Assembly (NCBI GenBank): GCA_009602725.1
Contig: WELB01000216.1
Span: forward strand, 1 to 64,000
Length of the DNA: 64,000 nucleotides
Reading direction: 5' to 3'
Origin: Spirogloea muscicola
Taxonomy: Eukaryota > Streptophyta > Zygnematophyceae > Spirogloeales > Spirogloeaceae
Under the pieces are notes generated by a model that was not told the DNA's origin, ran no database searches, and saw only the letters and a program-made list of their open reading frames with translations. The position numbers were made by a program, and so were the translations under genes. How positions within the stretch are numbered: position 1 is the stretch's first letter; each line of letters starts with the position of its first letter. Shown in pieces: positions 34,145-51,823 of this stretch.

Positions 34145-34840
34145 CCTTGTACTTGTGCGCGCAGGCCGCGCTCTGGCGGCGGCCTCCGGCTTCCGTCAGG
34201 GCGACGTCTTTCCGCCTGCTAGCTACTCAGATTTGCATCTACTGTCGAGAGGTTACTGACAGTTCGCTTACTGCTGTCTCAGTCCTTAGCACTCCGTCTC
34301 CTTCAGACCTTGTCCATTCTTTTGGGCTGGCCTCTCCCAGCCACCAGTTAATCTGGCCGCGCTTGCCCCCTTTGGCCGCCTTGCAGAAGAAGTTGCACAA
34401 GTACAAGGACCACCCGGCGGGTGATACCTTTTACCCCCTGGCCATGGACATCCATGGGTGTTACGGGGGTCGGTGGTCCTCGTTACTTTCGCTGCTGGCA
34501 TCTCAAGCTGACCAGCGGCACCGGGAACAGGGTGCAGCCCTTCCCGGTGGCTCGGTGCCTTTGGGTCTTGTGTCCTGCTACCGTATGCGTTTGTCTATGT
34601 CGCTACAGCGTTCCCAAGCGCTTGCTTTGCATCGCCGCGCTGGTCGTGCCCTTGCAGCAGCCTCTGGCTTGCGCAGCGGGGTTGCTCTTCCTCCCCTCAG
34701 CTCATCTGACTTCCTACTGCTGACACGGGGTTACTAAGAGCGCCCTGGCTGTCTAGCCTGTGGCTCCGTCATGAACACCTGTATGCATCTGGCTGGCTTT
34801 CACAGCCGCTCTTTTAATATCAGCAGCCGCTTCCTTTTGC
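34145..34840 (+). mobile_element. Two consecutive LINE-like coding tails
   Basis: Bases 34150-34262 hold the end of one copy, followed by its tail module at 34300-34345 (TTGGGCTGGCCTCTCCCAGCC). Bases 34380-34740 hold another copy with MDIHGCYGGRWSSLLSLLA and MRLSMSLQRSQALALHRRAG, ending in the family terminus LLTRGY. The 3' tail follows, with TGGCTGGCTTTCACAGCCGC. Confidence 0.72.
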
Positions 34841-36000
34841 TGCGAGCGGCCTTCGCCGCAGCGTGGCCAGCCCGCGAGGCAGAGAGCCCCGGGTTGGAGC
34901 GGTCGACCACATCAATGGTGACCACATCAGCGATGATGCGCGCGCCCACCGCCCGGCGTGGACCCCACCAGGTCGCCGCGGCGCGTGTGGAGTCCGTTGG
35001 CCCCCTCTGGAGGATGGGTATGACCGACGTAGGCTCCATTGCCACCGTATTTCCGGCCGGGCAAAGCCAGCCCATAAAGAATGGACACTGTCCACAGCCA
35101 GAGAAAAAGGCGCCGGAAAAGGACCACACCTTTAGGACCTTGTTCAACTTTTTCTGGCCTGGCTTTTCACAGCTCCCGCCCCCCTTGAAGAAGAAGGCTC
35201 GCCCATAAAGAAAGAGGGGCTGGCAAAGCCAGCCCAAAAAGAATGGACAATGTCCAAAGCCGAAGAATGAGAAGCCGAGGAAGGACTCCTCTACTCTACC
35301 AAGAGCTCACTTCTTTTGGGCTGGTCTCACACAGCCCTCGCCCCCATTAAGAGAGCCACTTCTTCTCACAGCCATTGCCTTGCATTTGAAGAGCTGTTTC
35401 ATTCTTTCCTGGGCTCTTGCCCGGGATTCGTTCTTCTCTCGCCCAGAGTACCACATGGGCCCGCCAGCGCCGCTGCCGTGGTCACTGGCACATGTGTTGC
35501 ATCTGCGCGGCGGTCGCGCCATGGCTGCAGCCTCTGGCTATTGACGGGGGACCTGCTGCGCAGAGACTAACTTCTCTGACCTGCGGCTGCTCACCAGGGC
35601 CTATTGAGCACCGTGGCCACTTGGGTCGCTGTGTGCTTCTGGCCCCTTCAAATTTAGTTCATCATATTTCTGGGCTGGCCACTCACATCGATCGCCCTCT
35701 ACTGGGCTTCACTTCACTTCTCTGGGCTGGCCTGTCACAGCCATTGCCTCACATGTTGAGAGCTGTTCCTGCAACTCGGGCTGGCTTATCACAGCCCTCC
35801 GCCCCTTTCATAAGCTTACTTGCGTCTACACTCCGACTTGCGGCTGCTGACTCGTGGTTACTAAGATCCCTTTGGCTGTAATCTCTTGCATAGCTGTGTG
35901 CTTTTGGCACCTTTGGGCCCTTTGGACCTTCTTTATTCTTTCTGGGCTGGCTTTCTACAACCGGGCAAGTTTTGGAAAAGTTGGGCTGCTCATCCTCCTA
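34841..36000. repeat. Mosaic of short retroelement fragments
   Basis: It contains an antisense piece of the nuclease-like region at about 34850-35050 (PGLSASRAGHAAAK on the minus strand). Hairpin modules lie at 35055-35095, 35140-35190, 35195-35260 and 35310-35430, a plus coding end at about 35490-35610, and more tail modules at 35660-35960. No intact unit. Confidence 0.65.
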
Positions 36001-36814
36001 CGGCAGCCGCTTGCTTAAGCAAGCCGCCAGAAGTCGAACCACTGAGCCCTGAACGCCCTTGCAGCGACGGGACAAATGCATCTCCTGTGATATGGTCTGC
36101 ACACTCGACTCTGAAGACTGCGACTTCCCGACCACCGATATGGCCAGCTGCCACAGACATAGTCGTCCAATGTGATCACACGGCGGCGATGAGGGGGCCA
36201 CCACCAGGCATGTCGGCGATGAGGGTTGACGCGCCGTGTAAATCGTCCCCAAGGATCGGATAGGCATAATGTACATCAATTGCAGAGTGGCCAGGTAGTC
36301 TAGGAAGATGTGGACGCCCTCTAGTTGGAAGTCGGGGTTGGCAGATGGAGGGGGGTCTGGAGAGCGCTACCTACACATCGCGGAGCTGCAGTCTGGGTAC
36401 GGGCTATTAAGGGCCCACTCAGGTTTGCCAAGTCAGCAACAGGAAGTCGCAGCAGAGGGGAGGAAGAAAATCTCGCTGGAATCCGGCTGCGTAAGCCAGA
36501 AGCCGCTGGCGGGGCACGACCTGGCCAACGAGTCAGACGCGCGGCCAGCGGACATAGACTGGCCTCACGTCTCGTCTCAAGAGACGTCATCAGGCCAGGT
36601 GAGGGAACGCGAAGTCTCCCACACGAGGTGGCGGGAGGGGGGAATCAGGGCTCCCAAGACGGGACCACGGAGCGGTGCAAGGTACGTGCCCTTCTTCAGG
36701 TTCACCCACTTGCCGCACTCGCGTTGCCAGCGCCCGTTGCTGCTGTGCACTTGGCGTGGTGGTCTCGACAACCCGCTTCTGCTTCTCCGTCTCTGGGAAA
36801 GCAGCAGCGGAGTT
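36001..36814. other. Intergenic region downstream of MCM6
   Basis: GC-rich flank, probably with the MCM6 3' UTR near its right end. No gene or clear repeat was recognised. Confidence 0.4.
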
Positions 36815-42852
<6,038 letters not shown>

Positions 42853-43636
42853 GGCGCCGCAGAGCGCGGTGCGGGCGGCGCCGGCGGAAGGAATTTGCGC
42901 GGGCGCGGGAAGCCGCGCTTTGGCGCCAAAAACCGGGGGGGCGTCGACGGAACGGTGGGCTCCGTTGGGGGTGCGCGCCGGCCGTCCCGTTCGCCGGGAT
43001 GGGGGGGGGCCGCCGGCGCCGCGTCAGCGTCACTGCCGGGGGGTGGGGCGGTGGTCCCGGGCCGCTGTGGTCCCGCAGGCCCGGGTGCGGGGCGCTTTTT
43101 CCCTCTCGGCGGGCTGCCCGGAGGGGCGCCGGGCAACTCCGTGCCTGGCCTAATCATGTCTTCTGAAAAGGAAAGAAAAGAAAGCGGTTCTAACGCCAAT
43201 TTGGCCCCCGTCGGACCTTGTCAGTTCTCCTCGAGCTGGGCTGTTTCTCAGCCGTCGCCCCCCCCTTTTGGGAGAGCCACTTCCAATTCCAATTTTTCCG
43301 CCCCATTTGGGAGAAGCTTTTTTTGGGGGAGAAGCTTCCCCTTTCCCCTTCCGCGGCCGTCGCCCCCTCCGGATGCCCGTCTCTCTATCTTCCCAGCTCC
43401 TCACCAGAGCCACCCCGGCGCCGCCCTTCCGCCCGCCGGCGCCGCCGCCGCGCACCCCGCCAGCCCCAGCGCCGCGCTCCTCCGCGCGCCCGCGGCATCG
43501 CGCCTCCCACGGCCGCGCTCTCCCGCGCCGTGCACGCCGCCACGGTCCGCTCCTCTGGTCCTCTGCCGGCCTGCCGCGCCGCGCACGCGACGCTCTCCAC
43601 GTTGGATTCAGGCAGGCAGAGGCCCTCGCCTGCGCG
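42853..43636. promoter_or_regulatory. Divergent promoter of MCM6 and KAT2 with an inserted hairpin module
   Basis: 784 bp separate the two start codons. The MCM6-proximal half is GC-rich. A retroelement tail module lies at about 43205-43290 (CTTGTCAGTTCTCC, then GGGCTG...CAGCC and CCTTTTGGGAGAGCCAC), followed by purine/pyrimidine-biased DNA. No TATA box was recognised. Confidence 0.6.
42919..42930. promoter_or_regulatory. Palindromic E2F-type site
   Basis: TTTGGCGCCAAA reads TTTGGCGC on both strands and fits the E2F consensus TTTSSCGC. It lies 67 bp upstream of the MCM6 start codon; MCM genes are classical E2F targets. A second, weaker match, the minus-strand reading of GCGCGGGAAG, sits immediately next to it at 42903-42912. 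Confidence 0.7.
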
Positions 43637-46600
43637 ATGGATGTCGAGAAGCTCCGCAAGCGGCAGCAGGTCCTGCTCGACCACCTGCGCCCGGTGGCTG
43701 GAGCCCGAGCCAGCGACCTGGTGGTGAGGCTCCGCCTGCTGGCCTGCCCAATCCTGCACAATTGCCACCTCAGAATTTCACACGAGGACCTTGCATAAAG
43801 TGGTTTTACGAAGTGGCAGGAAAAACTTTTGACCAAAGTGCCAAGGATGGCAACATATTACTTTTTGAGGTTGTTGAGAACCGTTACTTTCTGTCAGTCA
43901 CAGACCTTCGCAGGTCATCTTGGCAGCTACTCAATGGCCTCCTACTCAGGTGGACTTTGGCGACTCCATAGCAGCGTATTTTCTCGGCGGTTGGCTTTAG
44001 GGTTTAGTAGGGCTTTCTTGTGAGCTGTTTGTCATGCAAGTTTGTCACTCCCCTCCTGGCTGTGTTACATGCAGGCCTCTCCTTGCTCAGCAGGTGACAG
44101 TGCTGGATACCTGAGGACTACTGATTTTGACGACGACGTTGTGATTGTCAAGTAAGCGCCATGACCTGGGGTTGTGATTACACTTAGACCGGCAATCAGT
44201 ATCGGCTGTTCTTGATAGCACCAGCTGTTGCTGTTACGTGAGTCATTTGACAGCATCTATTGTTGGCATCTATTGTTGACATGCATGGATGTTTCTATTC
44301 ACTTCCGTGCTTTGTACTTTGAAGTGAGGGAAGCAGTCTGTCAGTACAGGCAAGTAAATCTGATATATTGCACAGCATTGTCGTGTTGCTGATTAGACCC
44401 CCCTAAATCGTCATTCAGTGCATTCCGGACTCCTATCTGCCGTGCCAAGCGGGGAGGATTCAAGGATACTTATCCTGACGATTTGCTGGCTCCGGTGCTC
44501 AGGGTAAGCTTGTATTGACAAATACAGCAGCTTTGTTGGCCAATCAGGGTTGTCAAAGGCAAGGGCAAACCCAGGAAATGCTAAGTATGCCAACAGTGCA
44601 TTCACTTATGATACTGACAATAGCAGAAGTCTTGCATGCTGAGGTATGCTGCTCAATGACTGTTCCATATACAGTTGGCCATGGCAGTTGGCAGGATTAC
44701 ACAGGCAACATACCTGCCATTAATTTCAAAGGCAGCTCGTGCTACGTGGCTGCATGCGTCTTCAGGCAGTGATAGAGGGCACAGGCATCAAGCCAGAGGA
44801 GGTTGGTGACATTGTCGTGGGGAGCGTGCTGGCACCTGGAGCTCAGCGTGCGAATGAATGCCGCATGGCAGCCTTCTTTGCTGGCTTTCCAGGTGGCAAG
44901 TCGACCCTGTCAAGCCTAGACATACGTTCTCTGCTCGATTGTAATCATGCCAAGTAGCTCGGCTGAAATGAGACTCACTTCCTTTCCTTGTGCTAGGCTG
45001 TTTACTTGTGCCAAATTAGCATTTGGTACTCTGTGGATTGATCATGCCTCTCTAAGAAAACAGTCATAGCCTTCTTGACGAGGTCAAGACAAGGGTGAAG
45101 GCTGACCTGCTTCTCTGGGTTGGCATCGCAGAGACTGTACCTGTGAGGACCGTGAATAGGCAGTGCTCCTCTGGCCTTCAAGCAGTTGCTGACGTTGTGG
45201 CTTCAATAAAAGCTGGTTTCTACAATATCGGTAAGCACTTACTCAAGGCCGTCTCTAGCCTGCAATGGGTCTGGGAAGAGCGAGGAGTTGGGGAAATTAG
45301 TTTAGTATGAAGCTGTGTCTGTTATATGCTACATAAATACATGCTACATGCTGTGAGATATTCTGTGGCTTTGCTACAGCTAAATTAAAGCGTGCAGGCA
45401 CAGTGCTACGAGCTGTGCTGTGAGTGATCAAGGGCACAGTAGCAGCAAGCCCGGACTTTTGTCTCAAGTAATCAGTGGTAACAATAGATTGGTGTCAATC
45501 GATGGCTGGCACGCTCGAGTAGTTGGCCAGCTACCAAACGACAATATTGCTTGCAGGCATCGGGGCTGGGCTGGAGTCTATGTCTGTCAACCCCATGGCC
45601 TGGGAGGGCAGCGTCAATCCAAGGGTATGTGTTTCCTTCAGATACCATTGGCAAGTCCTCCCGCAATGTCCTGAGGTTTTCGTGCACGAAATCGGTCAGC
45701 AAAAAGAGTCTGGCCAATCCTTGATGTCAGCTATATCGTCAGGGCATCTAGACTGGACTGTGATGCTCTCCTAGTAGCTGTCTTCACAGGTGGAGCAAGT
45801 GAAGAAGGCTCAGGACTGCTTGTTACCCATGGGAGTAACGTCTGAGAATGTTGCTGAAAGATATGGAGTCTCCCGGCAGACACAGGACCAGGCTGCAGTA
45901 TGTGCACTTACCCAACTGATTGAGTGCATCCATTGTCCTCTCCAGTCTTCCCTCCATGTCTGTCTGTTGACAATGATAATATCGTGATTGTTGCAGCTGC
46001 CTACTGCAGGCATATGCTTGTGTTTGTTACTCCTCCTCACCTCTTCCGAAATGGGCAGCAGGCAGAGGGGGAAGCCTTCTAGGTCTAGAATTCGACTTCA
46101 AAGGCTACCTGATATTGAGATTTTAAAGCTCACTCTTCTTGTAAAGCTTGTAAAATTCAAATCAACCTCATCTGCAGGTCAATTCGCATGCTAAGGCAGC
46201 TGCTGCTCGTGCATCTGGAAGGTTCAAGGATGAGATTGTTCCTGTTACCACCAAGGTAACTTTGGCAGATCTTGCTGGTAGTTGTTGCTGATAGACCTAA
46301 GCTTGCTGCTCGCCGCAGCCACACAAAAGGAGGTCGTCGTGGGTCTGGACATCTGTCATTAGCACATACTGCATAGTGCTGAGGGGTTTTGGTTTGTTGG
46401 ACGAGCAGCTGATTGATCCTCAGACCAAAGAGGAGAAGCAAGTGACTATTGCTGATGATGATGGAATCCGGCCTGGCACATCGGTTGCTGACTTGGCCAA
46501 GTTGAAGCCGGTGTTCAAGAAGAATGGGTCCACTACAGCAGGTAATGCTGGTACCATGTTATGGGGTTTTCTTTGTGTTGACTTGAAGCGTCCTTGTAAC

Positions 46601-48189
46601 TTGAAGTTCAATAATATGTGCCAGTATTATACTTCTTTCTTAATCAATTCATGGATAATCACAGAGGTGGTGCTGATGTGGCATGGTCTTGTGTGCATCA
46701 ATCTCAGAGAGTGACATATGCTAAGCAGCATCGCTTGAGGTTCTTTTTGAGAGCTAACCTGGTCTTGTACTTCTGCACGAGCAGGCAATTCAAGCCAGGT
46801 CAGTGACGGGGCAGGGGCTGTGCTCCTCATGCGCCGTGGAGATGCACATCGCCGACACCTACCCATCTTGGGAGTTTTCAGGTCAGTGTTGCCCACTTGT
46901 CAAGCAGATGAATGGATGCTTGTGCTCTTACTGGTGTTCTTATAACATGGTCACTAAATAGGACTGGCGTGCTTGTACACATTCAAGCTTGCGGTGGTGA
47001 CTCAAGCACCAGCAGCATCCCTTTCATTCTTCTAGTACATTTTGGTAGGATCAAACATGGGCTGCCTTTTAGTTGTCCTGTTTTCGCTTGTTGTTTTCTT
47101 GTAAAAAGAGCTCTGATGGTTTTTGTGAGCAGGAGCTTTGTTGCTGTAGGGGTTGACCCAGCAGTCATGGGTATTGGACCAGCGGTAGCTATTCCTGCTG
47201 CAGTGAAGGCAGCTGGTCTGCAGCTCGATGACATTGACCTCTTTGAGATTAATGAGGTGGATGTTCTTTCACTGTTGCTCATCATATGCATGCATGGGAT
47301 GTGTGAGTCGCGAGTTGCTGTTGGTTCTGCAGAACTTTTCGTGATGTCGGGGGCTTAGATGAAGGGAGGACATGTGGCAGCTCTCTCTTTCTTTAAGTGT
47401 AATGTTAGGCTATCTGTGCAATGAATATCATACGAATTAGCTTATTTCACGCCAACACTGCTGGAAGAGCTGACAAAAGGACTCTCTCTGTACCGCTGCA
47501 CTAGGCCTTCGCATCCCAGTATACCTACTGCGCTGACAAGCTTGGGTTGGATGAGTCAAAAATCAACGTCAATGGAGGGGCCATGGCGCTTGGTCACCCG
47601 CTTGGAGCTACGGGTCTGTTCATCATGTCCTGCAGCTTGGGCTTGGTCCATTTGCAGCATACAGAAACGCATTGCAGGTAGCACAGTCTTTGATGTGGGA
47701 GATGTTGCAGCTAGTGATTTTCGAGGGCCACAATTCGCAGGTGCCCGCTGCGTGGCTACCCTTCTTCATGAGATGAAGAAGCATGGCAAGGAGGCTCGAT
47801 TTGGTGTGGTCTCCATGTGCATCGGTAAGAATCCCCATACTGAGAAATTTGCAACTGCAACTTGTGCATGAGCTATTGGAGCAGCAAATTGTGAGCATTA
47901 AGCTCATCACAAGAGCATACTGTCAGACAGTCAAATCCCTGTTGCTAGAGTCACGAGCATCATTTCTGCAAGCATTGCCCTCCTGGAGGCATCGCTCTGC
48001 CTTGTGGTGCTCTTCTCATTTAGTGATGGTCATCTGGTAAAGCTGGAAGCTGACCAGCAATTCTGGTTCATCCTCACAGGATCAGGCATGGGAGCAGCTG
48101 CAGTGTTTGAGCGGGGGAGTGTTGTGGATTTGCCTTCTAACATTGGCCCGATCTCAGGACAAGACCAGCTGTCTCGCGATGCCAAGTGA
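43637..48189 (+). CDS. KAT2: Peroxisomal 3-ketoacyl-CoA thiolase
   Basis: Last step of beta-oxidation: thiolytic release of acetyl-CoA from 3-ketoacyl-CoA. ATG at 43637 opens [19 protein letters not shown], where RQ-x5-HL is a textbook PTS2 peroxisome signal. Exons then encode [78 protein letters not shown] (nucleophilic Cys), [90 protein letters not shown] (catalytic His) and FGVVSMCIG followed by [11 protein letters not shown] (second catalytic Cys). About 13 exons; the stop is 48187-48189. It aligns nearly end to end with plant KAT2/PED1. Divergent from MCM6 and convergent with the oleosin gene. Confidence 0.95.
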
Positions 48190-49106
48190 TCATGGTCCTT
48201 GGTCTGGACTTTGTCTGAATGCTGCAGCCAGGGGTGAGGGGGGTCAAAGATCACGTAGTAAGGAGCTCTCAATCACGGACTTTCGGTTGTCCGATTGAAG
48301 GATGCTAACTCAGCCTGGGTCCTGGGCATGTCACAGTATGCCCTTGTTTGTAACCCGTCTGTTGCTGTATACTTTTTGGGGTTTGGCTTTGGCTGCCAGA
48401 AAGTGATCGATTCATGCCCTGCTGATTTTTCTGATGCGTAGGCTGAAAGCATACTGGTTCCTTGAGCCGGTTCCATTATATCTTAGAATTGCTCATTCAG
48501 TCCTAATATCAACAGTCTACCATTGGCACTTGGCTACGCCTCTGACAAAGAGCACATCTTGTTGTCCCAGTTACGTGTAGTTGTGGCACACGCAAGACAG
48601 ATAAGAGATTACTCTGAGACGCTGGACAGCCTTGTACCAAAGACATGCACTGCAAGCTTAGCCAGTCTGAAACGTTTAGGCAGGAGTGACCTTTGGTTGA
48701 CAGCATGTTGTCATCTCAAACAGCTGCACTGAAAGCTAAAGCTGCATGCAAGTAGCGCCACTTATTCCATGAAGCCCTCAGTATCTTTGTCCATATGAAT
48801 GCTTGTCTACATGTGGCATCTGAGAGATGAAAGAAAACTTCAAATCCTGCAGTTGGCTCTCCAACTTATACTTTGGATTGGCATTATTGTGGTGGAAGCA
48901 GCCCGCACTCCCATGTTCTCACTGCTGTCCCACAGTGGACTTGGTCTGTTGCCCTGCGTATTGCATGGTCTCTCGCGCCTTCTCACCAAATTGTCCTGCA
49001 AGGCAAGAACCTTGTCACTTGTGCAGGTCCCGCACACATCATGTATGATGTGCTGACATCAGTTACAGGCACTGCTCGTTAGTGTCTGACGTGCTCGTTG
49101 TACACT
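48190..49106. other. Intergenic region between convergent KAT2 and oleosin
   Basis: AT-richer DNA holding the presumed 3' UTRs of both genes. I see no additional gene, RNA or repeat. Confidence 0.5.
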
Positions 49107-50157
49107 TCACTCACCAACTTGCCCTCGGACTTTGTCGAAGCCCGCCTCCAGGGTATCAGCTCCAGGCGGCTTCTGGCCAGTCCACCAGTTCCAAAGCCAC
49201 GACACAAAGCCGAAGAAGAGGGATCCACCAACCACCAACGCGAGTGCGCCTCCGCCCAAAGTCACAGTGGTGAGGAAGAATGGGACGAGGATGGGGCTGA
49301 ACAGCAGCAGAAGGGGGCTGTTGCCAATGCAAGGCGAATGTCAGTTTGAAGGCTAATAGGCATCTGGTTCACAAGGCTGGATGAGCATGAGGTGCTCGCA
49401 GCCAGATTCACTGCCATGCATATGCCCCTCGGTCACCGGTGACTTGTTTCCCAAACTCCCCCCTCACTGGATGGCAGCCAGTCGGCTCCCAGACGACGTG
49501 GACATTATATGACGCAACTAACGGGTACCTGCCGCTCACCTGATAAGCAGAAGAAAGCCTCCTCCTCCGATGACCGTACCACTGATGACCACAGTCGCTA
49601 CCGTGCCGACAGTGCCAACTGTCAAGAGAAGGAAGAGGATGTCCTTGGCGCGCCAGTTGCCCTGACGGACAGGTAAGAGGCGATGATGAAAGACGACATT
49701 TCCAACGAGGTCAACAATGTCAGGGCAGCTGCGAAGCATGCACAGTGATCGCAGGGAGCACATCGGCAGATATTCTCGGCCTAGATAAGTCGACAAGGGA
49801 GGCTGCAGGCTTGCAGGACTCCGGTGAAGCCCCTGCACGCTTCGATGTGCCAAGGCAATAAGCAGCAGACAGCTCAATTCTGCAACATTGACGCCGATCG
49901 TCTGCGGGCATGCGCACGCGTGTGCAGCTGCAGGCTGCCGGCCGATCTGCCATGCGGCAGATCGGCTCCTGCCTGGAGCTGGCGCGGCTCACGGCCGGCA
50001 CAGGGCTGCGCTACTGAGAAGGCGCGTCCCGAGGCAGATGCCGGCAAGCAGGCGGAGGGGGAGTGGTCATGCGGCGGCGGTGGCGCACCCCCTGCGTCGA
50101 CAGCTGGCTGGGCATGCCGAAGTCGCCCTGGTCGCCGCGCTGCTGCTGGCCCTTCAT
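49107..50157 (-). CDS. Short oleosin, 133 residues, lipid droplet coat protein
   Basis: Oleosins coat storage lipid droplets through a hydrophobic hairpin. Three exons on the minus strand, 50157-50089, 49661-49540 and 49317-49107, have GT-AG ends and total 402 nt. The N-terminus, MKGQQQRGDQGDFGMPSQL, is short and polar. The first hydrophobic arm starts DILFLLLTVGTVGTVATVVI. The turn spans the second intron and reads SPLLLLFSPILVP, an exact match to the diagnostic proline knot P-x5-SP-x3-P. The second arm includes TLGGGALALVVGGSLFFGF, and the tail has WTGQKPPGADTLEAGFDKV, like the H/KPPGAD motif after the hairpin in plant oleosins. It is shorter than seed oleosins (about 140-190 residues), mainly in the polar ends. 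The proline knot makes the family call strong; exon 1 is the least certain part because its donor (GTGCGC) is unusual. Confidence 0.85.
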
Positions 50158-50170
50158 GGCGCCGGCTCCT

Positions 50171-50172
<2 letters not shown>

Positions 50173-50212
<40 letters not shown>
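50173..50212 (+). repeat. CGG trinucleotide microsatellite
   Basis: About 13 uninterrupted CGG units lie 16 bp upstream of the oleosin start codon, probably in the 5' UTR or core promoter. Length variation here could alter oleosin expression; that is inference. Confidence 0.85.
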
Positions 50213-50529
50213 GAGCGCTCCGGGCGGGGGATGTGATGTGATCAGACGGAGAGGGGTCGCTATCGCGCGGCCCGGGTGGTAAAGGTTACGAGCACGCGGC
50301 AGGCGGCGGCCCCGTCCCCAAAAATCGTGGGGAAATTCGGGGGGGGGGGGGAGCAGGCGCCCAGCCCGTTCCTCGGGCTCCGAGCTGCATGCGCGGGCGC
50401 GGCCGGAACGGGCCCAGCGGGCAGCCGCCACGTGAAGGACCACCGGGCTTGCCGCCGCGAGCGCCCCAGCCCCAGGGGCGGGGACCACCCCCACCACCGC
50501 TTCCGCTTTGCCTATGCCAAGCGTCAGCC

Positions 50530-50690
50530 CCACTATATCAGGAGAAAGGGCTCGCCCCTTGAGGATCGGGGCTGGAAAATCCAGCCCAAAACAGAATGAA
50601 CAAAGTACGAGAAGGGGGCGGCCAGGGGAAGCGCTAAGAAAAACAAGCACAACAAGAAACAAAGCAGCTACGTATCACTCAGTAACCCCT
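50530..50690 (-). repeat. Antisense hairpin module
   Basis: AAGGGCTCGCCCCTTGAGG, then GGGGCTGGAAAATCCAGCCC, then AACAAAGTACGAGAAGG match the subfamily at 21590-21715 and 19925-20010. A minus-strand version of the conserved coding end follows at about 50670-50770. Confidence 0.75.
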
Positions 50691-50769
50691 GCTAAGCAGC
50701 CTCAGGTCAGAGAAGCTAGGCTCCTGGAAGTGGGTCCCCTGGCCAGAGCCAGAGGCAGCAGCGAGGGCT

Positions 50770-51190
50770 TTGCTCGACTCCGCCAACCCCACCAGATCGG
50801 CGTCGTTTGCAGGGCACGCGGTGGGCCAGGCGGCTCGGGGCAAGGAGCGAAATATGCTGATCACCCGGTGGGGGATGAATTCGCGGACCTGGCGATGGAT
50901 GTACACGGGGCTTTCGGCAGCCGCTGGCTGGATCTCATTCAGCGGCTTGCCCGCCAGGCCATTGACCGGCGGCCGGGTCTGCCAGGGGCGATGCCCGGCT
51001 TCAACGCCGCCGGTTCGCTCGCACAAGTCTTCCGCATGCGCCTGGCCATATCGCTTTAATGCTCCCTTGCCCACGCCGTCCACACGCGCGCAGGCCGTGC
51101 TATGGCCGCCGCCTCTGGGTCTCGGCGGAGTGCCTCTTTCCCTGCAGCGAGCTACTCAGGCCTGATGTTGCTCACTCGTGGGTACTGAGC
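50770..51190 (+). mobile_element. LINE-like coding-tail copy
   Basis: The plus strand encodes YADHPVGDEFADLAMDVHGA, FGSRWLDLIQRLARQAIDRR and FNAAGSLAQVFRMRLAISL, then a diverged terminus near 51150-51187. It overlaps at its left end with the antisense piece ending at about 50770. It is 5'-truncated, without a reverse transcriptase region. Confidence 0.7.
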
Positions 51191-51215
51191 TTCCCTGTGC
51201 ATCGTTTCTGTTTTC

Positions 51216-51425
51216 TGCAGTGTTTTGTAGTGTAGTCCTTTCTCCGGCTCCTCTTTCTTTGGCTTTGGACATTGTCCATTCTTTTTTTGGGCTGGCTTTG
51301 CCAGCCCCTCTTCTCTATGGGCGCGCACTTCTCTTCTGCTGGCACGCAGGTGCAGCGCGCGGGCCATAGACCTCTGCAGCGAGACGGCCAAGCGCATCCG
51401 GTACACCGGTACACTATATCTGCCC
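51216..51425. repeat. Plus hairpin module abutting an antisense coding-tail fragment
   Basis: The module at 51216-51345 repeats 247-365, with the stem GGGCTGGC-TTT-GCCAGCCC. Bases 51345-51415 are the antisense of the common tail (YRMRLAVSLQRSMARALHLR on the minus strand). Confidence 0.75.
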
Positions 51426-51812
51426 GCACGGCAGGGCATGACGGTGGCCAGTGCCGCTCGAGGCAAGGAGGCGAAGCATGCGGACCATCAACGGGAAGAC
51501 GCGTTCTTCCCCGTCGCCCATCGACGTCCATCGGGGCCTTCGTGCTCGTTAGCTCGAGCTCCTGCCCCGCCTAGCGCGCAGCGCGGTGTTACGACGTTCC
51601 CAAGGGGAGCAGGTCGATTTGACACGCGGCAGGCTCTCTCGCCCCAGGTGGTGCCGCATGCGCCTGTCAGTATCGCTGCAGCGGTCGACGGCGCACACGC
51701 GCTGCATCTGCGTGCTGGTCACGCTTTGGCTGCAGCCTCTGGACGTAGACAGGGAACCCGCCGCTACCCCGAGACAAGCTTCTCTGACCTGCGGCGCTTG
51801 ACAGGGAATAAA
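51425..51812 (+). mobile_element. LINE-like coding-tail copy
   Basis: Plus-strand pieces include ARGKEAKHADHQREDAFFPV and MRLSVSLQRSTAHTRCICV, ending in a version of the family terminus near 51775-51810. Truncated. The MITE-like palindromic element begins 12 bp further on. Confidence 0.65.
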
Positions 51813-51823
51813 TACCAAGGGCC

